A stretch of DNA of 64,000 bases, taken from the NCBI RefSeq assembly GCF_029143285.1, contig NZ_JAPDSH010000002.1, positions 62,001 through 126,000 on the forward strand, given 5' to 3'. The position numbers and the translations under genes were made by a program. Positions 8,881-18,327 of this stretch are shown here, in pieces. Each line of letters opens with the position of its first letter. The first letter of the stretch is position 1. The DNA comes from Vagococcus proximus. Its GTDB lineage: Bacteria > Bacillota > Bacilli > Lactobacillales > Vagococcaceae. The notes under the pieces were generated by a model. That model was not told the origin of the DNA and made no database searches. It saw only the letters and a list, made by a program, of their open reading frames with translations.

Positions 8881-9765
8881 TGATTCAATTTTATTAAGCC
8901 AAGTTTTTAGTAATGTAATGTAATCTTCATTTTCTTCAACAAAGGGCATGTGTCGACTATAAGGGAACAATGTCCACTCTGCATTAGGTATGGCATCTGC
9001 CATTGTTTTGGCTATAAGGGGTGTAGATAAGTCATTTGTCCCGCTTGTTACAAGAGTAGGGATAGTGATAGTTGCTAACTTGTCTCGGTAATCCCATTCA
9101 CTTAAATTGCCATTAGGATGAAATTCATTCGGTCCCCAGGCTGTAATGTAGGCTTCTTCACCACTCGCTTTTTTACGACGAAGTGGTTCTGGAGAAGTTT
9201 CATCAGGTGTATCACCAGCATGAAGTTGCATGAAAACATCATTCGCTTGGAGGTATTCCGGTCGAGTAAAATCGTTGTTTTCTTCCGCCCATTTGATTGC
9301 GTCTTGGTGTTCTTCGGACATGAGTTTAATCAAACGGTGTTGTTCTTGTGACCATAGTTCTGATGAAGGTAATGTACTTGATAAGATCACACTTAGGATA
9401 CCGTTTGGAGTATGGTCACATAAGTATTCGATAGCAAGCATACCGCCCCATGATTGCCCTAGGATATGACACTCGCTAAGATTTAGAAAATCACGAAGTG
9501 CGATTAATTCTTCTATCCACGTTTTAGAGCACCATAAATCAGGACGTGAGGGTGTAGCAGAAAGGCCGCAGCCGAGTTGGTCATACATAACAAGTTGACG
9601 GTTATCTTCTACGGCAAGTTTGTCTAATAGTTCAAAGTAATTATGAGAGGAACCAGGTCCTCCGTGTAATAAAACTAATGGTTTTTTTGTTGGATTTGGA
9701 TCACCCACAATACGATAATAGGTTTTGTAACCTAAATAAGGCATGTAACCTTCTGAAATTTTCAA
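8866..9765 (-). CDS. Alpha/beta hydrolase, proline iminopeptidase-like (peptidase family S33)
   Basis: This 299-residue cytosolic alpha/beta hydrolase has the oxyanion motif LLHGGPGSSHNYF (about residues 31-43), the DQLGCGLS strand, the nucleophile elbow GQSWGG (Ser near 105), and late Asp (TNDLSTP) and His (SRHMPF) for the triad. This pattern is typical of proline iminopeptidases, which remove N-terminal proline from peptides. The start is a TTG behind AAGGAGGG with a good spacing; the first ATG (eight codons later) has no ribosome site. It is a monocistron with its own terminator. Other S33 aminopeptidase or amidase specificity is possible. Confidence 0.82.
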   Translation of the reverse strand: MKISEGYMPYLGYKTYYRIVGDPNPTKKPLVLLHGGPGSSHNYFELLDKLAVEDNRQLVMYDQLGCGLSATPSRPDLWCSKTWIEELIALRDFLNLSECHILGQSWGGMLAIEYLCDHTPNGILSVILSSTLPSSELWSQEQHRLIKLMSEEHQDAIKWAEENNDFTRPEYLQANDVFMQLHAGDTPDETSPEPLRRKKASGEEAYITAWGPNEFHPNGNLSEWDYRDKLATITIPTLVTSGTNDLSTPLIAKTMADAIPNAEWTLFPYSRHMPFVEENEDYITLLKTWLNKIESKKSS

Positions 9766-9876
9766 GATAAGCCCTCCTTAATTTTTAGGGGTTCGATACT
9801 ATAATAACACAAAAAAAACGGAAGTTTAAATATATTAAATTGTAAGCCTTTTTTTTGAAAAAAGTGGCGAAAAAGC

Positions 9877-9904
9877 TTGTCAAATAGCGAATCTGGTCTA
9901 TAAT
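9877..9904 (+). promoter_or_regulatory. Promoter of the DUF1846 gene
   Basis: TTGTCA at 9877-9882, a 16-base spacer and TATAAT at 9899-9904 lie about 45 bases upstream of the ATG. Confidence 0.65.
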
Positions 9905-9950
9905 AAATGAATATGATTTTGAGAGAAAAGAAGATAGCGGAGGGCGAAGA

Positions 9951-11459
9951 ATGAAGAAATTAGGTTTTGACCCACAGAAGTATATTGAAGAGCAAACGAA
10001 GTACATTTTAGAGAGAGTGAATAACTACGATAAATTGTATTTAGAGTTTGGTGGTAAGCTAATCGGAGATAAACATGCTAAACGTGTTCTTCCAGGTTTT
10101 GATGAAGATGCGAAGATTAAACTGTTGCACCGTTTGAAAGACCAAGCTGAGATTATTATCTGTGTCTATGCTGGGGATATTGAACGTAACAAAATTCGTG
10201 GTGACTACGGGATTACTTATGATATGGATATTTTACGCTCAATTGATGAGTTAACAGAATATGGCTTATCAGTAAATAGTGTTGTAATTACACGTTACAG
10301 TGGGCAACCGTCAACTAAGTTGTTCATCAACAAATTAGAACGTCGTGGCTTGAAAGTTTACACACATGAAGCGATTGAAGATTATCCATCAAATGTTGAA
10401 AAAATCGTAAGTGATGAAGGCTTTGGTAAAAACACATACGTTGAAACAACTAAACCGATTGTCGTGGTAACAGCACCTGGTGCAGGTAGTGGTAAATTAG
10501 CAACATGCTTAAATCAGTTGTATCATGAAAGCCGTCTAGGACGTTCAGCTGATTATTCAAAATTTGAAACATTCCCAGTATGGAATGTACCGTTGAAACA
10601 CCCTTTGAATATTGCGTATGAAGCAGCAACAGTCGACTTAAAAGATGTGAATATGATTGATTCATTCCATTATGAAAAATACAAAGAAGTAGCGGTTAAC
10701 TACAACCGTGATATTGAGACCTTCCCTGTTATTAAACGTATTATTGAAAAAATTACAGGAAAAGAATCAGTCTTCCAATCACCAACAGATATGGGTGTTA
10801 ACCGTGTTGGGTTTGGAATTACAGATGATGCTGTCGTTCAAGAAGCATCAAAACAAGAGATTATTCGTCGTTACTTCTCTACAGCATGTGACTTCAAAAA
10901 AGGCATTGTGGATGAAGAAGTGTTACAACGTATGAAATTAATCATGGAAGAAGTTTTATTAAAACAAGAAGACCGTACAGCAGTTGTCCCTGCCCGTGAG
11001 TATGCAGAAAAACTGAAAGAAAATGATAATTCAAATGATAAAGTAGCCGTGATTGCGATTGAATTACCAAATGGTGAGATTATCACCGGTCGTACGAGTG
11101 AGTTAATGGATTCATGTTCAGCAGCACTATTGAATTCACTTAAGACGCTTGCAAATATTTCTGATGAAAACTTCTTATTATCACCAGTTATTCTTGAAAC
11201 AATTCAAAAATTAAAAACAGAAGATTTAAATAGTAAATTGACAGCTCTTAATGCAAATGAAGTATTGATTGCTTTATCAATTAGCGCCGTAACTAATCCA
11301 ACTGCAAAATTAGCCTATGACAAATTAAGCGAGCTAGAAGGTGCACAAGCTCATTCTACTGTTATGCTAAACAAAGATGATGAACAAATTTTACGTAAAC
11401 TTGGTATGGATGTTTCATGTGATCCTTATTACCCATCATCAAACTTATACTATGTATAA
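9951..11459 (+). CDS. DUF1846/UPF0371 family protein
   Basis: This 502-residue protein matches my memory of the conserved DUF1846 (UPF0371) family of Firmicutes and Actinobacteria. The N-terminus begins [20 protein letters not shown], with [18 protein letters not shown] shortly after. A nucleotide-binding-like segment [19 protein letters not shown] starts near residue 170 and resembles a P-loop (GAGSGK). No signal peptide or membrane helices are seen, so it should be cytosolic. The ATG follows GGAGGGCGAAGA. It has its own promoter and terminator and no functional partner beside it. The cellular role of the family is not established as far as I know. Confidence 0.88.
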   Translation: MKKLGFDPQKYIEEQTKYILERVNNYDKLYLEFGGKLIGDKHAKRVLPGFDEDAKIKLLHRLKDQAEIIICVYAGDIERNKIRGDYGITYDMDILRSIDELTEYGLSVNSVVITRYSGQPSTKLFINKLERRGLKVYTHEAIEDYPSNVEKIVSDEGFGKNTYVETTKPIVVVTAPGAGSGKLATCLNQLYHESRLGRSADYSKFETFPVWNVPLKHPLNIAYEAATVDLKDVNMIDSFHYEKYKEVAVNYNRDIETFPVIKRIIEKITGKESVFQSPTDMGVNRVGFGITDDAVVQEASKQEIIRRYFSTACDFKKGIVDEEVLQRMKLIMEEVLLKQEDRTAVVPAREYAEKLKENDNSNDKVAVIAIELPNGEIITGRTSELMDSCSAALLNSLKTLANISDENFLLSPVILETIQKLKTEDLNSKLTALNANEVLIALSISAVTNPTAKLAYDKLSELEGAQAHSTVMLNKDDEQILRKLGMDVSCDPYYPSSNLYYV

Positions 11460-11471
11460 GCTTTAAACCGT

Positions 11472-11510
11472 AAGGCCCCAAAGACGAAATTGTCTTTGAG
11501 GCCTTTTATT
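11472..11510 (+). terminator. Terminator of the DUF1846 gene
   Basis: A 14-base stem with one mismatch (11472-11485 with 11492-11505) is followed by TTTTATT. Confidence 0.85.
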
Positions 11511-11590
11511 GTGTTTGAGTGAGCATCTCTTTACTTTACTTGCTTCCACAAGTTTGATTTAATTAAATACTTAAGGGAGGTAAGTGTTAT

Positions 11591-13309
11591 ATGTTAAAAC
11601 GATTTTTTAGTTATTATAAGCCGTACAAGAAATTATTTATTCTTGATTTTGGTTGTGCGACTATAGCGGCATTGTTGGAGTTGGCTTTTCCAATTGTGGT
11701 AAATCAAGTGATTGATAAAATTATGCCACAAAAAAATTGGCGTTTAATCTTGGTGGCATGTCTGTCACTGTTATTCTTTTATTTAGTTAATACGGTTCTG
11801 CAATATATTGTGGTTACATTTGGCCACAGATTAGGTGTTAATATTGAAACAGATATGCGCCGGGATTTATACGCCCATCTTCAAAAGCAATCATTTGAAT
11901 ATTACGATAATCAAAAGACAGGGAAATTAATTAGTCGCCTGACTACAGACTTGTTTGAGATTTCAGAAGTGGCACATCACGGGCCAGAAGATATTTTTAT
12001 TACGATTATGACTTTAGTAGGTGCGTTCTTATTGATGATGCAAATTCATGTGAAGTTAGCGATTGCGACGTCAATTCTGATACCGTTTATTACCATTGCC
12101 TTGATAGTCTTTAATAAAAAGATGACAAAAGTAAATACTGAAATTTACGATAATCTAGGTGAGTTTAATGCTGGAATTGAAGCCTCTGTAAGTGGAATTC
12201 GTGTGGTTCAATCCTTTACTAATGAAGCTTATGAGCGTCAACGTTTTGAAAAATTAAATCAATTATACAGACGTTCAAAAATTAAATTTTATAATGTGAT
12301 GGGTGTCAGTTCATCCTATAATTATTTCTTAATGCGTTTGATTAGTCTATTTGCTTTGATTTTTGGCTCATTCTATACTATTCGTGGTGAGATTACGTAC
12401 GGTCAATTTGTAGGGTTTATCTTATTGTCGAATGTCTTTATTCGTCCGATTGAAAAAGTAAACAATATGATTGAAAGTTATCCAAAAGGAATTGCTGGAT
12501 TTAAGCGTTTTATTAAGGAAATTGATACGCCGTCAGTTGTTCAAGACACTACTGATGCTGGCTTATTAGAAAATCCAAATGGGACTATTTCTTATGATCA
12601 TGTTTCCTTTGCATACAGTGATGGGACGCAAGTTTTAGATGAAATCTCATTAGATATACCAAAAGGTGAAACGATTGCTTTTGTTGGTCCAAGTGGGGCA
12701 GGTAAAACGACATTGTGTAATTTATTGCCACGTTTTTATGACATTACAGGCGGCAGTATTAAAATCGGTGAACAAGATATTAGAGAGGTGACCTTAGAGT
12801 CGTTAAGGGAAAATATTGGTATCGTGCAGCAAGATGTCTTTCTATTTCCAGGAACGTTACGTGAAAATGTGGCCTATGGTAATTTAAAAGCGACTGATGA
12901 AGAGGTAAGAAGATCGATTGAGTTAGCCCATTTAGAGAAAGTTGTTGCGGATATGCCAGAAGGAATTGAAACGATTGTTGGTGAACGTGGAGTTAAATTA
13001 TCAGGGGGGCAAAAACAACGTGTAGCCATTGCCCGTATGTTCTTAAAAAATCCGCCGATTTTAATTTTAGATGAAGCAACATCGGCGCTTGATACAGAGA
13101 CCGAACAAGTTATTCAAGAGTCGTTATCTTTATTAGCTGAAGGAAGAACGACATTAATAATTGCTCATAGACTGGCAACTATTCAAAATGCAACACGTAT
13201 TGTTGTGGTTGATGAGCAAGGGATTATTGAAGAAGGTCCACATGATGAGTTAATGGCTCAAAATGGAGCGTATAAAAAATTGTATGATGCACAATTTAGA
13301 GAAGAGTAA
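11591..13309 (+). CDS. ABC transporter, fused permease-ATPase exporter (MsbA/LmrA type)
   Basis: This 572-residue half-transporter has an N-terminal membrane domain with about six helices (residues 15-310) and a C-terminal ATPase. Walker A is GPSGAGKTT (about 368), the signature is LSGGQKQR, Walker B is ILILDEATSALD, and the switch His lies in IIAHRL. Such exporters work as homo- or heterodimers and expel lipids, drugs or peptides. Only one half-transporter is present here, which favours a homodimer. The ATG follows GGGAGGTAAGTG. It is flanked by terminators on both sides, hence monocistronic. Substrate unknown. Confidence 0.88.
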   Translation: MLKRFFSYYKPYKKLFILDFGCATIAALLELAFPIVVNQVIDKIMPQKNWRLILVACLSLLFFYLVNTVLQYIVVTFGHRLGVNIETDMRRDLYAHLQKQSFEYYDNQKTGKLISRLTTDLFEISEVAHHGPEDIFITIMTLVGAFLLMMQIHVKLAIATSILIPFITIALIVFNKKMTKVNTEIYDNLGEFNAGIEASVSGIRVVQSFTNEAYERQRFEKLNQLYRRSKIKFYNVMGVSSSYNYFLMRLISLFALIFGSFYTIRGEITYGQFVGFILLSNVFIRPIEKVNNMIESYPKGIAGFKRFIKEIDTPSVVQDTTDAGLLENPNGTISYDHVSFAYSDGTQVLDEISLDIPKGETIAFVGPSGAGKTTLCNLLPRFYDITGGSIKIGEQDIREVTLESLRENIGIVQQDVFLFPGTLRENVAYGNLKATDEEVRRSIELAHLEKVVADMPEGIETIVGERGVKLSGGQKQRVAIARMFLKNPPILILDEATSALDTETEQVIQESLSLLAEGRTTLIIAHRLATIQNATRIVVVDEQGIIEEGPHDELMAQNGAYKKLYDAQFREE

Positions 13310-13311
13310 AA

Positions 13312-13338
13312 GTAGCGGGACTTCCCGCTACTTTTTTT
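13312..13338 (+). terminator. Terminator of the ABC exporter gene
   Basis: GTAGCGGG (13312-13319) and CCCGCTAC (13324-13331) pair around a four-base loop and are followed by T7. Confidence 0.92.
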
Positions 13339-13411
13339 ATTTAGCTTGTTATTTTATTAGAAAAGATAAGTGAACACCTTAGACAATATTAAAGCAATCT
13401 TGTCTTCTTTA

Positions 13412-13420
13412 TGGTAGAAT
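13412..13420 (+). promoter_or_regulatory. Extended -10 promoter of the rnjA leader
   Basis: TGG-TAGAAT (extended -10) at 13412-13420 has no good -35 box. It would start transcription near 13427 and leave a leader of about 215 bases before rnjA. Confidence 0.45.
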
Positions 13421-13426
13421 ATAGAG

Positions 13427-13636
13427 TGAATTAATTTAGAGATTATTAGCACGTGTTGAAACTGGAGTGTAAAAAAACTACTTGCAACAGAACGAAAGCT
13501 GTTAGCTGAAACAAATTAGATTTAGCTGAATAGTCGTTACGCAAGTGGCTGTTTAAGTCAGTTCAAGATAGCTGGTCAAATAAATCAATTAGTAAAGCAT
13601 CCAGACGGTGCTCAGAAAATAGAAAAAATATAAGAG
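13427..13636 (+). other. Long non-coding leader of rnjA, possibly structured
   Basis: No reading frame with a ribosome site was found in this stretch; a GTG-initiated frame at about 13454 stops after 18 codons. Folding elements are visible: ACTTGC (13480-13485) can pair with GCAAGT (13541-13546), enclosing the hairpin AACAG/CTGTT (13486-13503) and a 9-base direct repeat TTAGCTGAA (13502-13510 and 13522-13530). There is no U-run terminator, so it looks like a 5' leader rather than a separate RNA. I do not recognise the RNA family. Confidence 0.4.
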
Positions 13637-13645
13637 GTGGAAAAT

Positions 13646-15337
13646 TTGAGTAATATCAAACTAATCCCACTTGGCGGTGTACGAGAGAATGGTAAAAATC
13701 TATACATCGTAGAAGTGGACGAAGAAATATTTGTATTTGATTGTGGGTTAAAATACCCAGAAAATGATTTATTAGGAATCGATATTGTTATTCCGGATTT
13801 CAGTTATTTAATTGAAAACAAAGACAAAGTAGCCGGTGTTTTCTTAACACATGGTCATGCGGATGCTATTGGAGCATTACCGTACTTACTTGAGAATTTA
13901 GATGTTCCTGTATTTGGTACAGAATTAACAATTGCATTAGCAAAAATTTATGTGGATGAATATCCAGGCTCTAAGAAATTTAGCGATTTCCACGAAATTG
14001 ATGAATTTACTGAGATTGATTTTGAAGGTGGAACAGTTAGCTTCTTCAGAACAACTCATACTATTCCGGATTCAGTTGGGATCTCACTTAAAACAAAAGA
14101 AGGGAACATCGTCTACACAGGTGATTTTAAATTTGATCACAGCGCTATTCCGATGTACCAAACAGATTTTGCCCGTTTAGCTGAAATCGGTAAAGAAGGT
14201 GTATTAGCACTATTAAGTGATTCTACTAATTCAGAAAATCCAATGCAAGTGGCGTCAGAACGCGAAATTGCTGAGGAAGTTTACGATACGTTACGTTATT
14301 GGGAAGGTCGTATTATTGTAGCTAGTGTGGCGAGCAATATTCAACGTATTCAACAAGTTTTAGATGCAGCGCACCGTTCACTTAGAAAAGTGGTACTAAC
14401 AGGTGAAGATTTAGAAAAAATAGTTCGTACGGCGATTAAAATTGGGAAAATCCAATTACCAAGTGAAGACTTAATTATTGATATGAAAGATTTATCTAAC
14501 TATCAACCTGAAGAAATTTTAGTACTTGAAACAGGTAAAACTGGAGAACCAATCAAAGCTTTACAACGTATGGCAAGTGCTCGTACAAGAGGAATTAACA
14601 TTTCAGAAGGCGATTTAGTTTACTTAACAACGACACCATCGATTGCAATGGAAACAACAGTTGCGAAGACAGAAGATATGATTTACCGTGCTGGTGGAAC
14701 TGTAAAATCTATTTCAGATAACTTCCGTGTATCAGGTCATGCTAACCCAAATGATTTGAAATTAATGTTAAATCTTATGAAACCTAAATACTTTATCCCA
14801 ATCCAAGGGGAATACCGAACGTTAGCAGCGCATGCTGATCTTGCTCACGAATTAGGAATGGATTATAAAAACATCTACATCACAGGACGTGGCGACATTT
14901 TAGAATATGCTAATGGTCGTATGCATATGGCCGGATCAACCGATGCGGATAATATAATGATTGATGGTTTAGGTGTAGGTGATATTGGAAATATCGTCTT
15001 GCGCGATCGCCGTATTTTATCAGAAGATGGTATTTTCATTGCGGTGACAACAATTAATCGTAAACAACAAAAAATTGTATCTCGTCCTCAAATTACGTCA
15101 AGAGGTTTTGTTTATGTGAAAGAAAGCAAAGACTTGATGAAAGAGAGTGCCGCTATTGTAGAAGATATCATTGCTGAAAATCTTAAGAGTAACGACTTTG
15201 AGTGGGCTAAATTGAAACAAGATATTCGTGATCAATTAAGCCGTTATTTATTTGAACAAACAAAACGTAGACCTGTTATTTTACCAGTGATTATGGAGAC
15301 AAGCCAACGTCAATATCAAAATAAAAAGCAATCATAG
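13646..15337 (+). CDS. rnjA: Ribonuclease J1
   Basis: This metallo-beta-lactamase/beta-CASP ribonuclease acts as a 5'-3' exo- and endonuclease in mRNA decay and rRNA maturation. The N-terminus INIxPLGGVRENGKN-like segment, THGHADAIGALP (HxHxDH-type metal motif, near residue 75), VYTGDFKFDH and LLSDSTN are visible. The later GHANPNDLKL and PIQGEYRTLAAHA complete the beta-CASP signatures. The frame is open to a GTG at 13637, but the TTG at 13646 is six bases after AGAGGTGG and gives the family N-terminus MSNIKLIPLGG; I chose it (563 residues). The small RNA polymerase subunit gene rpoY often found just upstream in relatives is not present. Confidence 0.93.
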   Translation: MSNIKLIPLGGVRENGKNLYIVEVDEEIFVFDCGLKYPENDLLGIDIVIPDFSYLIENKDKVAGVFLTHGHADAIGALPYLLENLDVPVFGTELTIALAKIYVDEYPGSKKFSDFHEIDEFTEIDFEGGTVSFFRTTHTIPDSVGISLKTKEGNIVYTGDFKFDHSAIPMYQTDFARLAEIGKEGVLALLSDSTNSENPMQVASEREIAEEVYDTLRYWEGRIIVASVASNIQRIQQVLDAAHRSLRKVVLTGEDLEKIVRTAIKIGKIQLPSEDLIIDMKDLSNYQPEEILVLETGKTGEPIKALQRMASARTRGINISEGDLVYLTTTPSIAMETTVAKTEDMIYRAGGTVKSISDNFRVSGHANPNDLKLMLNLMKPKYFIPIQGEYRTLAAHADLAHELGMDYKNIYITGRGDILEYANGRMHMAGSTDADNIMIDGLGVGDIGNIVLRDRRILSEDGIFIAVTTINRKQQKIVSRPQITSRGFVYVKESKDLMKESAAIVEDIIAENLKSNDFEWAKLKQDIRDQLSRYLFEQTKRRPVILPVIMETSQRQYQNKKQS

Positions 15338-15346
15338 TAGCTATAA

Positions 15347-15383
15347 AAAATCTTATTCAGCAATGTGTGAATAAGGTTTTTTA
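15347..15383 (+). terminator. Terminator of rnjA
   Basis: A 13-base stem (15347-15359 with 15368-15380, one wobble) is followed by a T-rich stretch. Confidence 0.88.
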
Positions 15384-15427
15384 TTATTGTTTAAAAATAA
15401 AGAAATGAGAATGGGGAGCGAGTTAAC

Positions 15428-16849
15428 TTGGAAGAAAAACACAATTATTATCATCATCGCTGGATTATTTTAACAGCGATTGGATTATTTACATTTATGT
15501 CAACACTAGATGGAAGCATTGTTAATGTGGCGCTTCCAACGATATCAGAAGATTTAGGAGTAAAGATGAATCAATCAGAGTGGGTTGTTTCGATTTACCT
15601 TATGACAGTCTGTGCTTGTCTGTTATTATTCGGTAAGATTGGTGACAGTAAAGGAAAAGTAAGAGTCTTTAAATTAGGAACTATTATTTTTGTAATAGGC
15701 TCGCTACTATGTGGCATTCCGGGATCGTTAACATTGCTGCTGGTTTCACGTATTGTTCAAGCTGTGGGAGCAAGTATGACGATGGCGACAGGAACAGGGA
15801 TTATCACAGAAGTATTTCCTATGAGTGAGCGAGGAAAAGCGCTTGGTTTAATGGGCTCGTTCGTTTCGTTAGGGTCAATAACAGGTCCAGGTGTAGGTGG
15901 TATGATCTTGCATTCGCTACACTGGTCGTACATCTTTTGGATTAATGTCCCAATCGGTATTATTACAATTTTAATCGGTCAAAAATATCTACCTAAAGAA
16001 TCGATAAAATCAGACAAAAAGATCGATATAGCCGGTTTTATAACCTTTGCAACCTTTATTATGGCCTTTTTTGGTGGTGTTTTTATAGGTCAAGAAATAG
16101 GTTTTAAACATGTTTCCGTGCTGGGGCTGATTGTACTATCACTTGTCAGTTTGGTGATGTTTATAAAAATTGAAGGACGTGTGGAAAATCCATTAGTTAA
16201 GTTTTCAATCTTCAAAAATAAGATGTTTACAATGAGTTTATTAACAGCCTCGTTGATTTTTGTGAGTAATTTCTTTGCTAATGTGATCGTGCCATTTTAT
16301 TTACAAAACAATAGAGGGTTATCCCCAAGTAAAGCGGGTATGTTGATGATGGTTTTCCCTTTGGTAATGGTCATCATAGCGCCAATTAGTGGTATGCTTT
16401 CCGATAAAGTAGGGCCTATGATTCTATGTTTAATAGGATTAGGTGTTTTAACACTCTCACAATTTTGTTATATGTTAATCGGAGAAACAACACCACTTAC
16501 ACTTTTTGCGATAATTCCAGCACTTATGGGCTTAGGGAATGCGCTTTTCCAAGCTCCTAATAATGCGATTGTTATGAGTAGTGTTGACGTGAAGGATTTA
16601 GGGATTGCAGGTAGTTTGAATTCTCTTGCTCGTAACTTTGGAATGGTAGTAGGTATTTCAGTTTCAACAACGATTTTATATAGTTCAATGAGTTATAAAT
16701 ACGGTTCTCGTGTGACGACATATTTGACGGAGCGCCCTGATGTCTTTATATATGGTTTGCGAGTTACCTATTTTGTTTCATTTGCGATTTGTTTAGTTGC
16801 ATTCTTTATGACAGCTTGGCGTTACGTTAAAAATAAAACTGAAGCGTAG
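15428..16849 (+). CDS. DHA2-family (14-TM) major facilitator drug exporter
   Basis: This 473-residue membrane protein fits the 14-helix EmrB/QacA group. After a histidine-rich N-terminus (HNYYHHRW), the first helix contains the DHA2 motif LDGSIVNVALPTI. Motif A-like FGKIGDSKGKVRV and motif C-like GLMGSFVSLGSITGPGVGGMI follow. Relatives export drugs, dyes or other amphiphiles with protons. The start is a TTG behind GGGGAG. It follows the rnjA terminator and has no adjacent regulator. Substrate unknown; the family call is firm. Confidence 0.88.
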   Translation: MEEKHNYYHHRWIILTAIGLFTFMSTLDGSIVNVALPTISEDLGVKMNQSEWVVSIYLMTVCACLLLFGKIGDSKGKVRVFKLGTIIFVIGSLLCGIPGSLTLLLVSRIVQAVGASMTMATGTGIITEVFPMSERGKALGLMGSFVSLGSITGPGVGGMILHSLHWSYIFWINVPIGIITILIGQKYLPKESIKSDKKIDIAGFITFATFIMAFFGGVFIGQEIGFKHVSVLGLIVLSLVSLVMFIKIEGRVENPLVKFSIFKNKMFTMSLLTASLIFVSNFFANVIVPFYLQNNRGLSPSKAGMLMMVFPLVMVIIAPISGMLSDKVGPMILCLIGLGVLTLSQFCYMLIGETTPLTLFAIIPALMGLGNALFQAPNNAIVMSSVDVKDLGIAGSLNSLARNFGMVVGISVSTTILYSSMSYKYGSRVTTYLTERPDVFIYGLRVTYFVSFAICLVAFFMTAWRYVKNKTEA

Positions 16850-16884
16850 CTGATTGTCTGCTGGATTGTATAGTCGATATTTTT

Positions 16885-16913
16885 TTGTTATTTAAGGTCA
16901 CAACCTATATAAT
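16885..16913 (+). promoter_or_regulatory. Promoter of ytoI-nrnA
   Basis: TTGTTA at 16885-16890, a 17-base spacer and TATAAT at 16908-16913 lie about 75 bases before ytoI. Confidence 0.65.
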
Positions 16914-16989
16914 AGTAGTGATAAGTAGATAGCCAAGTCACATCAAAGGAAAACAGGAACGAATGGCAATATAAAGGAGTGAGTGTCTG

Positions 16990-18312
16990 ATGGCAACAAA
17001 GCACGATCAAATTTTAGAGTATATTGAAAGCCTACCTGTAGGAGAACGTATTTCTGTTAGAAGTATTGCTAAGAACTTAAGTGTCAGCGAAGGAACAGCT
17101 TACCGTGCGATTAAAGAAGCGGAAAGTACAGGACTTGTTTCGACCATTCAACGAGTCGGAACGATACGTATTGAACGCAAAATGAAAGGAAACTTTGAGC
17201 GTTTGACCTTTGGTGAAGTCGTAAAAATCATTGAAGGGAAAGTATTAGGTGGCGAAGCAGGGTTAGAAAAAACACTATCTAAATTCGTGATAGGTGCCAT
17301 GACAAAAGAGGCCATGAACCGTTATATCGAACCAGGGTCTTTGATGATTGTAGGGAATAGAGAAGAAGTACAGGCTTTGGCGTTAGAAAAAGGTTCTGCT
17401 GTTCTTATTACAGGTGGATTTGAAACGACAAAGGAAATAGTGGGCCTAGCTAATGAAGTTGGTATGCCTATTTTAAGTACAACTTACGATACATTTACTG
17501 TGGCAACAATGATAAATAGAGCAATGAGTGATCAATTAATCAAAAAAGATATTATGTTGGTGGGAGATATATACACTAACTTGGAAAATACGCGGTATTT
17601 ATACACGACGGATACGTTAGCGGATTATCGTAAGTTGTCTGATAAAACAAATCATACAAGATTTCCAGTAGTTAACAAAAGCTTACGTGTCTTAGGTGTT
17701 ATAACAGCGAAAGATGTGATTGGAAAACAAGATAGCCAAACGTTAGATAAAGTGATGACGAAAGAACCAACCAGTGTAAAAAAACACATGAGTGTGGCTA
17801 GTGTCGGACATTCGATGATTTGGGATGGGCTTGAAATGATGCCGGTTGTAGAAGATGATCTGTCATTATTAGGAATTATTTCACGACAAGATGTGATGAA
17901 AGCGATGCAAATGGCACAACGTCAGCCACAAGTAGCCAATACTATTTCTGATGAGGTATCTTCAGAAGTAACAACACTTTCCACAGATATCACTAATAAT
18001 AATGTAAGGTTTGGCTTTACTGTAACCCCACAAATGGTAAGTACAGTGGGAACAATTTCTTTTGGTGTGTTAAGTGAAATTGTCAGTAACGTGTCCCAAC
18101 GTATGATGTATTTACATCACCGAAGAAATGTAGTGATTGAACAAGTGAATCTTCATTATTTCCGTTTAATTCAAATTGAAAGTGAGCTAGATATTCGCCC
18201 GAGAATTTTAGAGATTGGGCGACGTTCAGCTAAGTTAGATATAGAGGTTTATTTAGAAAATGCCATAGTGGCCAAAGCAATTGTTATCTGCCAACTCATG
18301 GAAAAATCATAA
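16990..18312 (+). CDS. ytoI: YtoI-like regulator: HTH, DRTGG, CBS pair and hotdog domains
   Basis: This 440-residue multidomain protein starts with a winged-helix region (about 1-65, SVRSIAKNLSVSEGTAYRAIKEAE). A DRTGG-like domain (about 75-180), two CBS motifs (about 195-310, VTAKDVIGKQD and ISRQDVMKAM) and a C-terminal hotdog/thioesterase-like domain (about 330-440) follow. The same architecture occurs in Bacillus YtoI, whose gene is also close to nrnA (ytqI). CBS domains usually bind adenosyl ligands, so it may sense nucleotides and control transcription; this is inference. It is followed by nrnA 15 bases later, surely cotranscribed. Confidence 0.87.
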   Translation: MATKHDQILEYIESLPVGERISVRSIAKNLSVSEGTAYRAIKEAESTGLVSTIQRVGTIRIERKMKGNFERLTFGEVVKIIEGKVLGGEAGLEKTLSKFVIGAMTKEAMNRYIEPGSLMIVGNREEVQALALEKGSAVLITGGFETTKEIVGLANEVGMPILSTTYDTFTVATMINRAMSDQLIKKDIMLVGDIYTNLENTRYLYTTDTLADYRKLSDKTNHTRFPVVNKSLRVLGVITAKDVIGKQDSQTLDKVMTKEPTSVKKHMSVASVGHSMIWDGLEMMPVVEDDLSLLGIISRQDVMKAMQMAQRQPQVANTISDEVSSEVTTLSTDITNNNVRFGFTVTPQMVSTVGTISFGVLSEIVSNVSQRMMYLHHRRNVVIEQVNLHYFRLIQIESELDIRPRILEIGRRSAKLDIEVYLENAIVAKAIVICQLMEKS

Positions 18313-18327
18313 GAAAAAGGTGCCATT

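Noticed and set aside
13480-13620. Superficial likeness of the rnjA leader to a tracrRNA (repeat-like pairing, GTGGC and GGTGCT words)
   Set aside because: There is no cas gene, no CRISPR repeat, no matching anti-repeat and no U-run terminator; the likeness is limited to short words.
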